Positions 39,381-49,241 of a DNA stretch of 64,000 nucleotides are shown here, piece by piece (position 1 is the stretch's first letter; each line of letters begins with the position of its first letter). Below the pieces are notes generated by a model, which did not search any database, was not told where the DNA came from, and was given only the letters and a program-made list of their open reading frames with translations. The DNA is from Actinokineospora fastidiosa (GTDB lineage Bacteria > Actinomycetota > Actinomycetes > Mycobacteriales > Pseudonocardiaceae): contig NZ_BMRB01000001.1 of the NCBI RefSeq assembly GCF_014648415.1, positions 1,612,001-1,676,000 of the forward strand. Direction: 5' to 3'. The position numbers and the translations under genes are program-made.

Positions 39381-40342
39381 GCACCGACTTCGCGTCCAGC
39401 GGCGACCTCGGCCGCAAGGAGGAGACCTTCGTCGACCTCGGCGGCGGCGTGTACGCGCTGACCGCGGAGGGCGATCCGAACGTGGGGGCCGTGGAGGGCG
39501 AGGACTTCCTGGTCTGCATCGAGGCCAGGGCGACGCCGGTCGCGGCCCGCCGGTGGCTGGCGGCTCTGCGGGAGCGCACGGACAAGCCGGTCCGCCACCT
39601 CGTGTTGACCCACTACCACGCGGTGCGCGTGCTGGGCGCGAGCGCGTTCGACGCGGCCGAGGTGGTCACCCACACCGCGACGCGGGCGCTGATCGAGGAG
39701 CGCGGCGAGGCGGACTGGGCCAGCGAGCTGGGCCGGATGCCGCGGCTGTTCGAGGAGCCGTCGTCGATCCCGGGACTGACCAGGCCGACACTGACGTTCA
39801 CCGACCGCATGGTGATCCCGCTGGGCGGCGACCGCGGCGACCTGGTGCTGGCCTACTGCGGGCGCGGGCACACCGCGGGCGACATCGTGGCCTGGCTGCC
39901 GTCGCGCGGCATCCTGTTCGCGGGCGACCTGGTCGAGTCGGCGGCCGCGCTCTACACCGGCGACGCCTTCCACGACGAGTGGGCGACGACCACTTTGGAC
40001 ACGGTGGCCTCCTTCGGCGCGACCACGCTGATCGGCGGCCGCGGTCCGGTGGCGACCGGCGCGGCCGCGGTGGGCGATGCCATCGCGCAGAGCCGCCACT
40101 TCCTCGACGAACTCCGCCGCACGGTCGGGGAGGCCCACCGCGCGGGCGGCTCGGTGGCCGACGCGTTCCGCGCGGCCCACGCGGCCCTGGCGCCGAGGTA
40201 CGGCCGGTGGCCGATCTTCGAGCACTGCCTGCCCTTCGACGTCCAGCGCTACTGGGACGAGCTGTCCGGCGTCCAGTGGCCCCTGGTCTGGACGCCCGAG
40301 CGCGACCGCGAGGTGTGGGCGCAGCTGCGGGGCGGGTCGTGA
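39377..40342 (+). CDS. MBL-fold metallo-hydrolase with altered metal motif
   Basis: 321 residues. GTG 39377 overlaps the restored end of the MFS gene (GTGA). The beta-lactamase fold is clear: VEGEDFLVCIEA, LVLTHYHAVRVLGASAF, GRGHTAGDIVAWLPSRGILFAGDLVE. The first metal motif is H-Y-H-A-V-R rather than H-x-H-x-D-H, so the second metal site (Asp-His) is missing. Similar HYHAVRVLGAS proteins occur with aromatic hydroxylases as I recall. It could hydrolyse a ring-fission or lactone product. It is coupled to the FAD hydroxylase by another GTGA overlap. Confidence 0.8.
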   Translation: MSTDFASSGDLGRKEETFVDLGGGVYALTAEGDPNVGAVEGEDFLVCIEARATPVAARRWLAALRERTDKPVRHLVLTHYHAVRVLGASAFDAAEVVTHTATRALIEERGEADWASELGRMPRLFEEPSSIPGLTRPTLTFTDRMVIPLGGDRGDLVLAYCGRGHTAGDIVAWLPSRGILFAGDLVESAAALYTGDAFHDEWATTTLDTVASFGATTLIGGRGPVATGAAAVGDAIAQSRHFLDELRRTVGEAHRAGGSVADAFRAAHAALAPRYGRWPIFEHCLPFDVQRYWDELSGVQWPLVWTPERDREVWAQLRGGS

Positions 40343-41841
40343 CCGAGCCCGTCCTCGTGGTCGGGGCCGGGCCGGTCGGCATGACCGCCGCGCTGCACCT
40401 GGCCCGCCACGGCGTGCCGTCGGTGCTGCTGGAGGCGGCCGCGACCCGCTCGGCGGTGGGGAGCCGCTCGATCTGCGTGCAGGGGGACGTCCTCGACATC
40501 CTGGACCGGGTCGGCGCGGGGTGGCCCGTCGTGGCGGCGGGGGTCACCTGGTACTCCGGGCGGATCCACTACCGCGAGCACGAGGTCGTGCGCCTGGCCC
40601 TGCCGGAGACCCCGCCGGGGCGGTTCCCGGCGTTCGTCAACACGCCGCAGACTGTGGTGGAGCGCATCCTCGCCGACCTCGTGGCGGCCTCGCCCCTGAT
40701 CGACCTGCGCGTCGGGCGCCGCGTCACGGGGCTCACCCAGGACGAGGCGGGCGTGACCGCCACGACCGAGAACGGGATGACGGCGCGGGGCACGCACTGC
40801 ATCGCCGCCGACGGCGCCCACTCGACGGTGCGCGGGCTGCTCGGCCTGCCGTTCGACGGCACGTCCTACGACGACAAGTTCCTGATCACCGACATCCGCG
40901 CCGAACTCGACCGCGCGCCCGAGCGCCGCTTCTACTTCGATCCGGAGTGGAACCCCGGCAGGCAGGTCCTCCTGCACCCGCAGCCGGACTCGGTGTGGCG
41001 CATCGACTGGCAGGTGCCGGAGGACTTCGACCTCGCCGCCGAACGCGCGGGCGGCGGCCTCGACCGGCGGGTCCGCCACGTAGTCGGCGAGGTCGACTAC
41101 GAGGTCGTCTGGGCCTCCGTCTACCGGTTCCACCAGCGCAGGGTCCCCCGGATGACCGTGGGCCGCGTCCTGCTGGCAGGCGACGCCGCGCACGTCATGA
41201 GCCCGTTCGGCGCCCGAGGCATGAACTCCGGCATCGCCGACGCGGAGAACGCCGCCTGGAAGATCGCCGCGATCCGCACCGGCTGGGGCGCCCCGACGCT
41301 GCTGTCCACCTACGACACCGAACGCGGGGCGGCCGCCGCGGAGAACCTGCGGGTGACCGGGAAGACCATGCGCTTCCTCGTGCCCGCCACCCCCGAGGAC
41401 CACGCCCGCCGCGTCGACGTCCTCACCCGCAGCGTCCACGACCCTCAAGCCCGCGCCCAGATCGACTCCGGCCGCCTCGCCGAGCCGTTCTGGTACCTCG
41501 ACTCCCCGCTGACCACCCCCGCCCCGGCCGAGGCGCTGGCGAGGTTCCCCACGGCGCCGGGCGCGCCCCGCCCACCCGTGCCGGGCGTGCTCTGCCCCGA
41601 CCTCCCGCTGGCCGACGGCCGCAGGCTCCGCCCCGCCCTCGGCCCCCGCCTCACCCTCCTCACCGCAGCCACGACCCCGCACGACTGGCCCCACGTCGAA
41701 CCGGCCCCCTCCGCCCTGACCACCCTGGGCATGGGCCCGGAGGGCGTGGCCGTGCTCCGCCCCGACGGCTACCTCGCCGCGATCCTCCCGGACGGGAAGG
41801 GAGTCGCCGAGGCGATCGCCCGCACGACCGGCCACCACTAG
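40339..41841 (+). CDS. FAD-dependent aromatic-ring hydroxylase (MhpA/PheA-like)
   Basis: 500 residues. The FAD dinucleotide motif is VLVVGAGPVGMTAALHLARHGVPSVLLE, the second is GRVLLAGDAAHVMSPFGARGMNSGIADAENAAWKI, and DG-type CIAADGAHSTVRGLLG is in between. This is the class A flavoprotein monooxygenase family that adds hydroxyl to phenols or 3-hydroxyphenylpropionate-like acids with NAD(P)H and O2. The C-terminus (PHVEPAPSALTTLGMGPEGVAVLRPDGYLAA) is the thioredoxin-like domain. GTG 40339 overlaps the MBL stop. With the LysR, transporter and MBL genes it forms a small aromatic-acid catabolic operon. Confidence 0.88.
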   Translation: MTEPVLVVGAGPVGMTAALHLARHGVPSVLLEAAATRSAVGSRSICVQGDVLDILDRVGAGWPVVAAGVTWYSGRIHYREHEVVRLALPETPPGRFPAFVNTPQTVVERILADLVAASPLIDLRVGRRVTGLTQDEAGVTATTENGMTARGTHCIAADGAHSTVRGLLGLPFDGTSYDDKFLITDIRAELDRAPERRFYFDPEWNPGRQVLLHPQPDSVWRIDWQVPEDFDLAAERAGGGLDRRVRHVVGEVDYEVVWASVYRFHQRRVPRMTVGRVLLAGDAAHVMSPFGARGMNSGIADAENAAWKIAAIRTGWGAPTLLSTYDTERGAAAAENLRVTGKTMRFLVPATPEDHARRVDVLTRSVHDPQARAQIDSGRLAEPFWYLDSPLTTPAPAEALARFPTAPGAPRPPVPGVLCPDLPLADGRRLRPALGPRLTLLTAATTPHDWPHVEPAPSALTTLGMGPEGVAVLRPDGYLAAILPDGKGVAEAIARTTGHH

Positions 41842-42024
41842 CCCGACACGGCGACGCCGTGCTCCAGGTACCGGGTCTCCCCGGCGCGCGAGGCGACTAG
41901 GGCGGCGTGGACGCGGCGGACCAGCCGGGGCTCGCAGCGGGTGGCGACCTCTCGGCCACCTCCCACCTGCGCGCCTCCACCGGTGTCCGCATGACGATCA
42001 CCATAAATCGGTTGTGGGCGTCGA

Positions 42025-42030
42025 TAGCCT
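42025..42030 (+). promoter_or_regulatory. -10 element of the erm leader transcript
   Basis: TAGCCT ends seven bases before GTG 42038. Upstream, ATAAAT-CGG-TTGTGG (42003-42017) resembles the AT-rich box recalled for WhiB7-activated promoters, but the distance from TTGTGG to TAGCCT is too short for an ordinary -35/-10 pair. The preceding 41842-42002 holds nothing I can identify. Confidence 0.4.
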
Positions 42031-42037
42031 CGGGAAC

Positions 42038-42073
42038 GTGGGTATGTACTTCATTCGCATCCGCCGCGCCTAA
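42038..42073 (+). CDS. erm leader peptide
   Basis: The short frame GTG..TAA encodes MGMYFIRIRRA; an internal ATG at 42044 gives MYFIRIRRA. It contains Arg-Ile-Arg, the R/K-x-R/K pattern that arrests ribosomes bound by macrolides in several known erm leaders. Starting seven bases after TAGCCT, it is probably translated from a leaderless mRNA. It lies 99 bases ahead of the erm start and its stop codon is in the first stem of the attenuator. In the known mechanism, a ribosome stalled here changes downstream RNA pairing and frees the erm ribosome site. Confidence 0.6.
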   Translation: MGMYFIRIRRA

Positions 42074-42165
42074 GCGGGCGCAGGCGAGGCCTGTGCGCCG
42101 CTTTCCGGCCCGTGCCGGTGCGGCCTGCGAGTGCTGCCCGGCTCCACCTGATGTCCACAGTGGAG
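42072..42165 (+). promoter_or_regulatory. erm attenuator stems, including one that hides the SD
   Basis: Stem 1: 42072-42085 with 42089-42103 (14 pairs, one wobble, one bulge), starting in the leader stop codon. Stem 2: CCGGC/GCCGG at about 42105-42118. Stem 3: GCTCCAC (42141-42147) with GTGGAGC (42160-42166), which covers GGAG, the only ribosome site of erm. Confidence 0.6.
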
Positions 42166-42172
42166 CTTCCTC

Positions 42173-42889
42173 ATGTTCGGCCCCCACGAACTCGGCCAGA
42201 ACTTCCTCATCGACCGCGCGACCATCGACGCCGTGTTGCGGTGCGTCGCGGAGACCGACGGGCCCATCGTCGAGCTCGGGCCGGGCGACGGCGCGCTGAC
42301 CGTCCCGCTCGGGCGCACCGGGCGGCCCGTTACCGCCGTCGAGCTCGACCCCCGGTGCGCCGCCGAGCTGCGACGGCGCACCGGGGCCACCGTCATCCAC
42401 GGCGACTACCTGCGGTTCCGCTTCCCCCGGCACCCGCACACCGTCGTCGGCAACATCCCGTTCCACATCACCACCGCCACCCTGCGCCGCCTGCTGGCCG
42501 CGCCCGGGTGGGAGGCCGCCGTGCTGATCGTCCAGTGGGAGGTGGCGCGCAGGCGGGCCGGGATCGGCGGGGCGACGCTGCTCACCGCCAGCTGGTGGCC
42601 GTGGTTCGACTTCCGGGTCCGCGCCCGCGTCCCGGCCCGCGCCTTCCGGCCGGTGCCCGGGGTCGACGGCGCGATCCTCACCGCGACGCGCCGCCCGGAC
42701 CCGCTGGTCGACGATCGGGCGGGCTACCAGCGGTTCGTCAAGCGGGTGTTCACCGGCCGGGGGCGCGGCCTGCGGGCGATCCTGGCCAAGGCGGGGTACC
42801 GGGAGGCCGCCGCGTGGGCGCCGCGGGACGCGCTGCCCCGCGACCTGAGCGCCGAGCAGTGGGCGCGGCTGTGGCGGTTGTCGTCGTAG
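42173..42889 (+). CDS. erm: Erm-type 23S rRNA (adenine-N6)-methyltransferase
   Basis: 238 residues. HELGQNFLIDRATIDAVL, SAM motif VELGPGDGALTVPLG, acidic VELDPR, and the target-base motif VVGNIPFHITTATLRRLL mark the KsgA/Erm fold. The short N-terminus without an rRNA-helix extension and the poor KsgA C-terminal region favour Erm over KsgA. It would methylate A2058 and give macrolide-lincosamide-streptogramin resistance. ATG 42173 follows GTGGAG that is paired in a hairpin. No antibiotic cluster is in view, so it is probably an intrinsic inducible resistance gene. Confidence 0.85.
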   Translation: MFGPHELGQNFLIDRATIDAVLRCVAETDGPIVELGPGDGALTVPLGRTGRPVTAVELDPRCAAELRRRTGATVIHGDYLRFRFPRHPHTVVGNIPFHITTATLRRLLAAPGWEAAVLIVQWEVARRRAGIGGATLLTASWWPWFDFRVRARVPARAFRPVPGVDGAILTATRRPDPLVDDRAGYQRFVKRVFTGRGRGLRAILAKAGYREAAAWAPRDALPRDLSAEQWARLWRLSS

Positions 42890-42944
42890 TTCTGGCAACA
42901 GCGGTGGGTGGCCGCGCGGCCGCCCCGGTGGTGGAATCGCGGGC

Positions 42945-44432
42945 GTGGGACTCACCAGGCGGGCGTTTCTGCACGTGACCGGGGCCGCGGGGCTTGCGGC
43001 GGCCGTCCCGGCGTGTTCGGGTGACACGGTGCCGAAGCCCAGCCCCACCCCGGCGCCGCCGACCACCACCGCGACCACCACCGTCCGCCCGGACCTCGAC
43101 GGCCTGCGCCGCGCCCTGGGCGGGGCGCTCGTGCGGCCGGGGGACCCCGACTACGACACGGCCCGCCGCTCGTACAACCCGCTGCTGGACGACCGCGCCC
43201 CGATCGCGGTGGCCACCGCGTCCACGCCCGACCACGTGCGCGCCTGCGTCGACGTGGCCCGCGCCTCCGGGCTGCCCATCGCCGCGCGCAGCGGCGGGCA
43301 CAGCTACGCGGGGTACTCCGTGCCCGACGACGGGCTCGTGGTCGACCTCGGCGGGATGACCAGGGTCGACGTGCGCGACGACGGCACCGCGGTCGTCGGC
43401 GCGGGCGCGCGGCTGATCGACGTCTACGCCGCGCTCGCCGAGGCGGGCCGCTCGTTGCCCGCTGGCTCCTGCCCCACCGTCGGCATCGCCGGGCTCACCC
43501 TGGGCGGCGGGCTCGGCGTCCTGGCCCGCAAGTACGGCCTGACCTGCGACAAGCTGATCGCCGCCGAGCTGGTCACCGCCGACTCGCGGCTCCTGCGCGC
43601 CGACGCGGAGACCGAGCCGGACCTGTTCTGGGCGCTGCGCGGCGGCGGGGGCGGCAACTTCGGCATCGTCACCGACCTCACCTTCGCCACCGACCCCGCC
43701 CCCGACCTCACCGTCGTCCGCATGGACTTCGCCGAGGGCTCGATGCCCGACGTGGTCGGCGCGTGGCAGGAGTGGACGGCCGGGCTGCCGCCCGAGCTGT
43801 GGACCAACCTGATCGTCGAGGGCGGCTCGCCCCCGCGCGGCCGGTTGAACGGCTGCTACGTCGGGCCCCGCCACGAGGCCGTCGCGCTGCTGGCCGATCT
43901 GGACGTCCGCCCGGTCAACCGCATGGTCCGCGAGATGGGCTACCTCGAGGCCATGCTCCACTTCGCGGGCTGCGCCAGCGTCGCTGCCTGCGCCCCCGGC
44001 CGCTTCCCCCGCGAGGCGTTCGCGGCCAGCTCCCGCATCCTGTCCGAGCCGCTGGCCGACCCCGTGGCCCTGGTCGACCTGCTCGACGGCCGCGACGGCC
44101 TGAGCCTGCTGCTGGACGCCCTGGGCGGCGCGGTCGCCGAGGTCGCCCCGGACGACACCGCCTTCCCGCACCGCGAGGCCCTGGCCACCGTGCAGATCTA
44201 CCAGGAGGCGAACCCGGCGGTCGGCGACAACCTGAGCAGGCCGGTCGCCGAGGTCCGCAACTCCCTGATCGGCCTGGGCGTGCGCGGCGGCTACGTCAAC
44301 TACATCGAGGCGGCCATGCCGGACTGGGACGTCATGTACTACGGCCAGAACTTCAACCGCCTGCGCGACACCGCGCGCCGGTACGACCCGGACGGGGTGT
44401 TCGCGTTCCCGCAGGGCGTCACCCCGACCTAG
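42945..44432 (+). CDS. Tat-exported lipoprotein FAD oxidase (BBE family)
   Basis: 495 residues. LTRRAFLHVTGAAGLAAAVPACSG combines a twin-arginine signal with a lipobox (VPAC), so it should be a membrane-anchored lipoprotein outside the cell. The FAD_binding_4 domain has RSGGHSYAGYS, whose His is normally 8-alpha linked to FAD, and GLTCDKL, whose Cys is normally 6-S linked, so a doubly attached flavin is expected. The C-terminal BBE domain ends NYIEAAMPDWDVMYYGQNFNRLRDTARRYDPDGVF. Members oxidise sugars, alkaloids or polyketides; the substrate here is unknown. GTG 42945 is 55 bases after erm. Confidence 0.88.
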   Translation: MGLTRRAFLHVTGAAGLAAAVPACSGDTVPKPSPTPAPPTTTATTTVRPDLDGLRRALGGALVRPGDPDYDTARRSYNPLLDDRAPIAVATASTPDHVRACVDVARASGLPIAARSGGHSYAGYSVPDDGLVVDLGGMTRVDVRDDGTAVVGAGARLIDVYAALAEAGRSLPAGSCPTVGIAGLTLGGGLGVLARKYGLTCDKLIAAELVTADSRLLRADAETEPDLFWALRGGGGGNFGIVTDLTFATDPAPDLTVVRMDFAEGSMPDVVGAWQEWTAGLPPELWTNLIVEGGSPPRGRLNGCYVGPRHEAVALLADLDVRPVNRMVREMGYLEAMLHFAGCASVAACAPGRFPREAFAASSRILSEPLADPVALVDLLDGRDGLSLLLDALGGAVAEVAPDDTAFPHREALATVQIYQEANPAVGDNLSRPVAEVRNSLIGLGVRGGYVNYIEAAMPDWDVMYYGQNFNRLRDTARRYDPDGVFAFPQGVTPT

Positions 44433-45871
44433 AGCGTCAGGCCGGACAGCACGACCGTCTGGTCCTCGGTGAAGTCGTCCATCGCCGAGCGCACGCCCTC
44501 GCGGCCCGTCCCGGAGCCCTTCACCCCGCCGTACGGCATCTGGTCGGCCCGGTAGCTGGGCACGTCGCCCACCACGACGCCGCCCACCTCCAGCTCAGCC
44601 GCCGCGCGGAAGGCCAGCCGCACGTCCCGGGTGAACACGCCTGCCTGCAGCCCGTAGTCGGTGTCGTTGGCCTGGGCGAAGGCATCGTCCACGCTGTCCA
44701 CGACGGACACCACCAGCACGGGCCCGAACACCTCCTCGCGGCACACCGACGCCGTCGACGGCACGTCGGCGAGCACGCACGGGGTGATCGAGTTCCCGGA
44801 CCGCTGCCCGCCGGTCAGCACCCGCGCGCCCGCGGCGACCGCCTCGGCGATCCAGGACGCGACCCGCTCGGCGTTGTCCGCATCGATCAGCGGCCCGACG
44901 TCGACCGCCGGGTCGTGCGGGTCGCCGACGGTCAACGCCTCCACCGCGGACACCAGCTCCGGCACGAACGCGTCGGCGACGTCCCGGTGCACGATCACCC
45001 GCTGGACCGCGATGCACGACTGCCCGGCCTGGTAGTTGCCGAAGGTGGCGATCCGCTTGGCCGCGAACCCGAAGTCCGTCCAATCAGGACAGACGATGGC
45101 CGCGCTGTTGCTGCCCAGCTCCATCACCACATGCTTGCGCGGCGCGGCGTCCATCAGCCCCCAGCCGACCGAGGTGGAGCCGGTGAAGGAGATGACCGGC
45201 AGCCGCGGGTCCTCGACCAGCGCGGACATGTCCCGCCCGCGCACCGGCAGCACCGAGAACGCGCCCGGGGGCAGGTCGGTCTCGGCCAGGATCTCGCCCA
45301 GCAGCAGCGCCGACAGCGGCGTCGACGACGCGGGCTTGACGATCACCGGGGCGCCCACCGCCAGCGCGGGCGCGACCTTGTGGGCCACCAGGTTCAGCGG
45401 GAAGTTGAACGGGGCCACCGCCAGCACCGGCCCGCGCGGGCGGCGCAGGATCACGCCGAGCCGCCCGTCGCCGTTGGGATCGGTGTCCAGCCGCTGCAAC
45501 TCGCCGACGAACCGCCGGGCCTCCTCGGCGGCGAAGCGGAACGTCGAGACCGCCCTGGCGACCTCGATCTCCGCCCACTTCAGCGGCTTGCCGTTCTCCG
45601 CGGTGATCGTCTCGGCGATCTCGTCGGCCCGCTCGGCCAGCCGCGCCGACACGTGCGCCAGGGCGGCGGCGCGCACGTGGGCGGGGGTGGAGCGGAACTC
45701 CCGGGCGATCCCCGCCGCCGCGGCCACGGCGTCCTCGACGTCGTCGGGGCCCGGCACGCACACCGTGGCCACGTCGGTGCCGTCGTAGGGGTGGTGCACG
45801 TCGAGTGTCGATTCGCTGGTCCGCGCGGCTCCCGCCACCCAGAACGGCCGCGGCTTGGTCTCGAACGTCAT
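44429..45871 (-). CDS. NAD(P)-dependent aldehyde dehydrogenase
   Basis: 480 residues. [19 protein letters not shown], catalytic Glu in [13 protein letters not shown], catalytic Cys in [13 protein letters not shown] and the C-terminal [19 protein letters not shown] are intact. The pattern is that of the glyceraldehyde-3-phosphate/lactaldehyde/phosphonoacetaldehyde subgroup rather than betaine aldehyde dehydrogenase. It oxidises an aldehyde to the acid. Its stop shares CTAG with the stop of the convergent oxidase gene, and alcohol- or sugar-derived aldehydes from that oxidase are possible but unproven substrates. ATG 45871 is the only good start. Confidence 0.9.
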   Translation of the reverse strand: MTFETKPRPFWVAGAARTSESTLDVHHPYDGTDVATVCVPGPDDVEDAVAAAAGIAREFRSTPAHVRAAALAHVSARLAERADEIAETITAENGKPLKWAEIEVARAVSTFRFAAEEARRFVGELQRLDTDPNGDGRLGVILRRPRGPVLAVAPFNFPLNLVAHKVAPALAVGAPVIVKPASSTPLSALLLGEILAETDLPPGAFSVLPVRGRDMSALVEDPRLPVISFTGSTSVGWGLMDAAPRKHVVMELGSNSAAIVCPDWTDFGFAAKRIATFGNYQAGQSCIAVQRVIVHRDVADAFVPELVSAVEALTVGDPHDPAVDVGPLIDADNAERVASWIAEAVAAGARVLTGGQRSGNSITPCVLADVPSTASVCREEVFGPVLVVSVVDSVDDAFAQANDTDYGLQAGVFTRDVRLAFRAAAELEVGGVVVGDVPSYRADQMPYGGVKGSGTGREGVRSAMDDFTEDQTVVLSGLTL

Positions 45872-45918
45872 GCCCCAACCGTATGCCGCGAGGCGGCGTC
45901 GAGCCGCACGGAGTTACC

Positions 45919-46002
45919 ATGGCAGCGGTCGACCGACGATGGTGGCTAGGGTTCCGCCGCATCCAGCGGGTCTGGTTCGAGCGCCACGGAAAACCCGCGT
46001 GA
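45919..46002 (+). CDS. Possible 27-residue Trp/Arg-rich peptide upstream of guaA
   Basis: ATG 45919 lies five bases after GGAG and the frame runs to TGA 46002. It starts [12 protein letters not shown] and has three Trp, six Arg and three Phe among its residues, so it is cationic and amphipathic. It could be a small protein or a leader ORF of guaA. Evidence is only the ribosome site, the composition and the position 116 bases before guaA. In this GC-rich sequence short open frames are common, so it remains a candidate. Confidence 0.35.
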   Translation: MAAVDRRWWLGFRRIQRVWFERHGKPA

Positions 46003-46051
46003 CCGGCACGCGGGCAGGCATCTCCGGGAGAGAAACCCAGGGAGGGACCGG

Positions 46052-46080
46052 TCGGCACGCAGCAGGCCGCTGCGTGCCGA
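46052..46080 (+). promoter_or_regulatory. Perfect hairpin in the guaA leader
   Basis: TCGGCACGCAGC (46052-46063) and GCTGCGTGCCGA (46069-46080) form a 12-bp perfect stem with loop AGGCC, 38 bases before the guaA start. It could terminate the short upstream ORF transcript, act as an attenuator of guaA, or bind a regulator. Confidence 0.5.
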
Positions 46081-46118
46081 TTCGCGCACGCCCGGCCCGT
46101 ACCGGAAGGCTAGAACCC

Positions 46119-47669
<1,551 letters not shown>

Positions 47670-47676
47670 CACGGAA

Positions 47677-47705
47677 GCGGCGGCCGCCCTCGGGGCGGCC
47701 GCCGC
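47677..47705. terminator. Terminator after guaA
   Basis: GCGGCGGCCGCC (47677-47688) and GGCGGCCGCCGC (47694-47705) form a 12-bp perfect stem with loop CTCGG, followed by TCTCTC. It lies between convergent genes and can serve both. Confidence 0.85.
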
Positions 47706-47730
47706 TCTCTCGTGAGTGGGGTGGGAGGTG

Positions 47731-47931
47731 TCAGTCCCGCTTGCGGCGGGTCGACATCGCCAGGAACAGCAGGCCCGCGAAGACCGCGCCACCGGCGACG
47801 ATCCAGCGCAGGTCGAGCACCGGGAGCCACATCTCGCCGTCGGTGAGCACGTAGGCCGAGACGCCCATCGTGGCCAGCCCGCACAGCATCGTCAGGAAAT
47901 CGGGACGGCGGTGCTTGGTGCACTCAGCCAC
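47731..47931 (-). CDS. Small two-helix membrane protein linked to the PspC gene
   Basis: 66 residues with two predicted membrane helices (about 12-29 and 41-59) and a basic C-terminus STRRKRD. GTG 47931 lies inside the end of the PspC/toastrack gene (8-base overlap), so they are co-translated. Small membrane partners of this kind are common beside PspC or LiaF-like genes; the family is unknown to me. It may modulate the envelope-stress sensor. Confidence 0.7.
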   Translation of the reverse strand: MAECTKHRRPDFLTMLCGLATMGVSAYVLTDGEMWLPVLDLRWIVAGGAVFAGLLFLAMSTRRKRD

Positions 47932-49207
47932 GGGTCACCTCCACGCTGCCCGGGCCGGTGGCCTCGGCGTGCAGCTCGATCCTCAGGCCGCCCGGTCCGT
48001 CCGGGCCGTAGTCGGTCACGTCGACCATCGGGCTCGACCCGCCGCGGCCCTCGGTGAGGCACCGGACGTCGCCGAGCCCCGCCTCGCAGCGCACCACCAC
48101 GTCGGCGGTGGCGGGCACGACGACCGTCACGTCGCCGACGTCGATCGCGGCGCGCGTCTTCACGGTCCCGGTCTTCTCCGTCAGCGCGGTCAGGTCGAGT
48201 TCGACCGAGCCGACGTTGCGCACGTACTCCGGCTGCACCTGGGCCAGCGTCGTGGGCTGGGCGCGCAGGTCGCCCATGCCCCCGCCCTCGAAGCCGTCCG
48301 GCCACACCACGGTCATCGCGATGCCCAGCGCGGCCAGCGGCGCGGCCAGGCCGATCAGCCCGCGGCCGCCGCGGCGGAACGAGCCGAGGAACATGCCGAT
48401 GCCGACGATGCCCAGCACCACGCCGATCACGTGCGGCACGCTGACCCAGTCGCCGAGCGTGGGCCCGGCCAGCACCAGGCCGCCCACGGCCAGCAGCGAG
48501 ACGCCGACGGTGACCAGACCGGCCTTGGACCGCTTGGCGGGCACGGGCCGCTCGGCCTCGGGCTCGGGGCGGCTGGGCTCGGGCAGGTCCCAGGCGAACG
48601 GGGCCGCGCCGAGCGGGTCCCACTCCGGGGGCGTCGTGCGCGGGGCCTGGTCGGCCAGCTCCGGCTGCACGGGGGACGACATGGGCGGCTCCGGGACGTA
48701 GACGGGGACGGTGTGGGCGGCGTAGTCGACGGCCGAGGGGTGCTCGGGGGCAGACTGCGCCGGCGGCTCCGGCACGCGGCCGAGGTGCGCCCGGCCCCGG
48801 TGCAGCGCGTACACCAGGACCGCGCAGGCGACCAGGCCGAAGAACCCGCCGAAGTCCTTGTCGAGGAACCAGGCGAACAGCGGGATCAGCGACGCGCACA
48901 GCACGACGGTGAAGAACGGTGACGTGGCGCTGCGGCCCTTGCCCGCCAGCGCCTCGACCGGCGAGACCTCGTCGTCCTCCTCGGGCAGCAGCAGCCAGCC
49001 CAGGACGTAGAACAGCAGGCCCGCGCCGCCGTAGAAGGTCAGAACGGCGAACAGGACGCGGGGGACGACCGGATCGATGCCGTAGCGCTGCCCGATCCCG
49101 GCCGCGACGCCCGCGACCTTGCGGCCGCGCCGCGGCCGCCGTGGGCGCGTGGCCCACATGTCCTTGACGGTGTCCTCCACCTGGGAGGACCTGGATGCTC
49201 CACTCAC
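47924..49207 (-). CDS. PspC-domain protein with C-terminal toastrack/LiaF-like domain
   Basis: 427 residues. N-terminal PspC domain: RRPRRGRKVAGVAAGIGQRYGIDPVVPRVLFAVLTFYGGAGLLFYVLGWLLLPE. More membrane helices near 85-130, then a Pro-rich cytosolic or exposed linker, further helices (about 250-330), and a beta-strand-rich C-terminal domain (SVELDLTALTEKTGTVKTRAAIDVGDVTVVVPATADVVV) of toastrack/LiaF type. GTG 49207 is the best start before the PspC domain. It is divergent from a PspC-containing sensor kinase; the two probably act together on envelope stress, like LiaF with LiaSR. Confidence 0.85.
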   Translation of the reverse strand: MSGASRSSQVEDTVKDMWATRPRRPRRGRKVAGVAAGIGQRYGIDPVVPRVLFAVLTFYGGAGLLFYVLGWLLLPEEDDEVSPVEALAGKGRSATSPFFTVVLCASLIPLFAWFLDKDFGGFFGLVACAVLVYALHRGRAHLGRVPEPPAQSAPEHPSAVDYAAHTVPVYVPEPPMSSPVQPELADQAPRTTPPEWDPLGAAPFAWDLPEPSRPEPEAERPVPAKRSKAGLVTVGVSLLAVGGLVLAGPTLGDWVSVPHVIGVVLGIVGIGMFLGSFRRGGRGLIGLAAPLAALGIAMTVVWPDGFEGGGMGDLRAQPTTLAQVQPEYVRNVGSVELDLTALTEKTGTVKTRAAIDVGDVTVVVPATADVVVRCEAGLGDVRCLTEGRGGSSPMVDVTDYGPDGPGGLRIELHAEATGPGSVEVTRG

Positions 49208-49241
49208 GCTACCGAGGATCGCGCCTCGCCAGGGCCGCGCG

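Noticed and set aside
37979..40342. 787-codon MFS-metallo-hydrolase fusion protein
   Set aside because: The middle about 108 residues are Arg/Gly-rich nonsense while the correct MFS end is readable in another frame with a GTGA junction to the MBL gene; a frameshift explains it better.
37979..41841. Secondary-metabolite biosynthetic cluster
   Set aside because: Only a transporter, a hydrolase and a ring hydroxylase are present, with no synthase; a catabolic operon is more likely.
42003..42017. Confident WhiB7 promoter before erm
   Set aside because: The AT-rich box and TTGTGG fit from memory, but TAGCCT is too near TTGTGG to be its -10, so I only mention it as a possibility.
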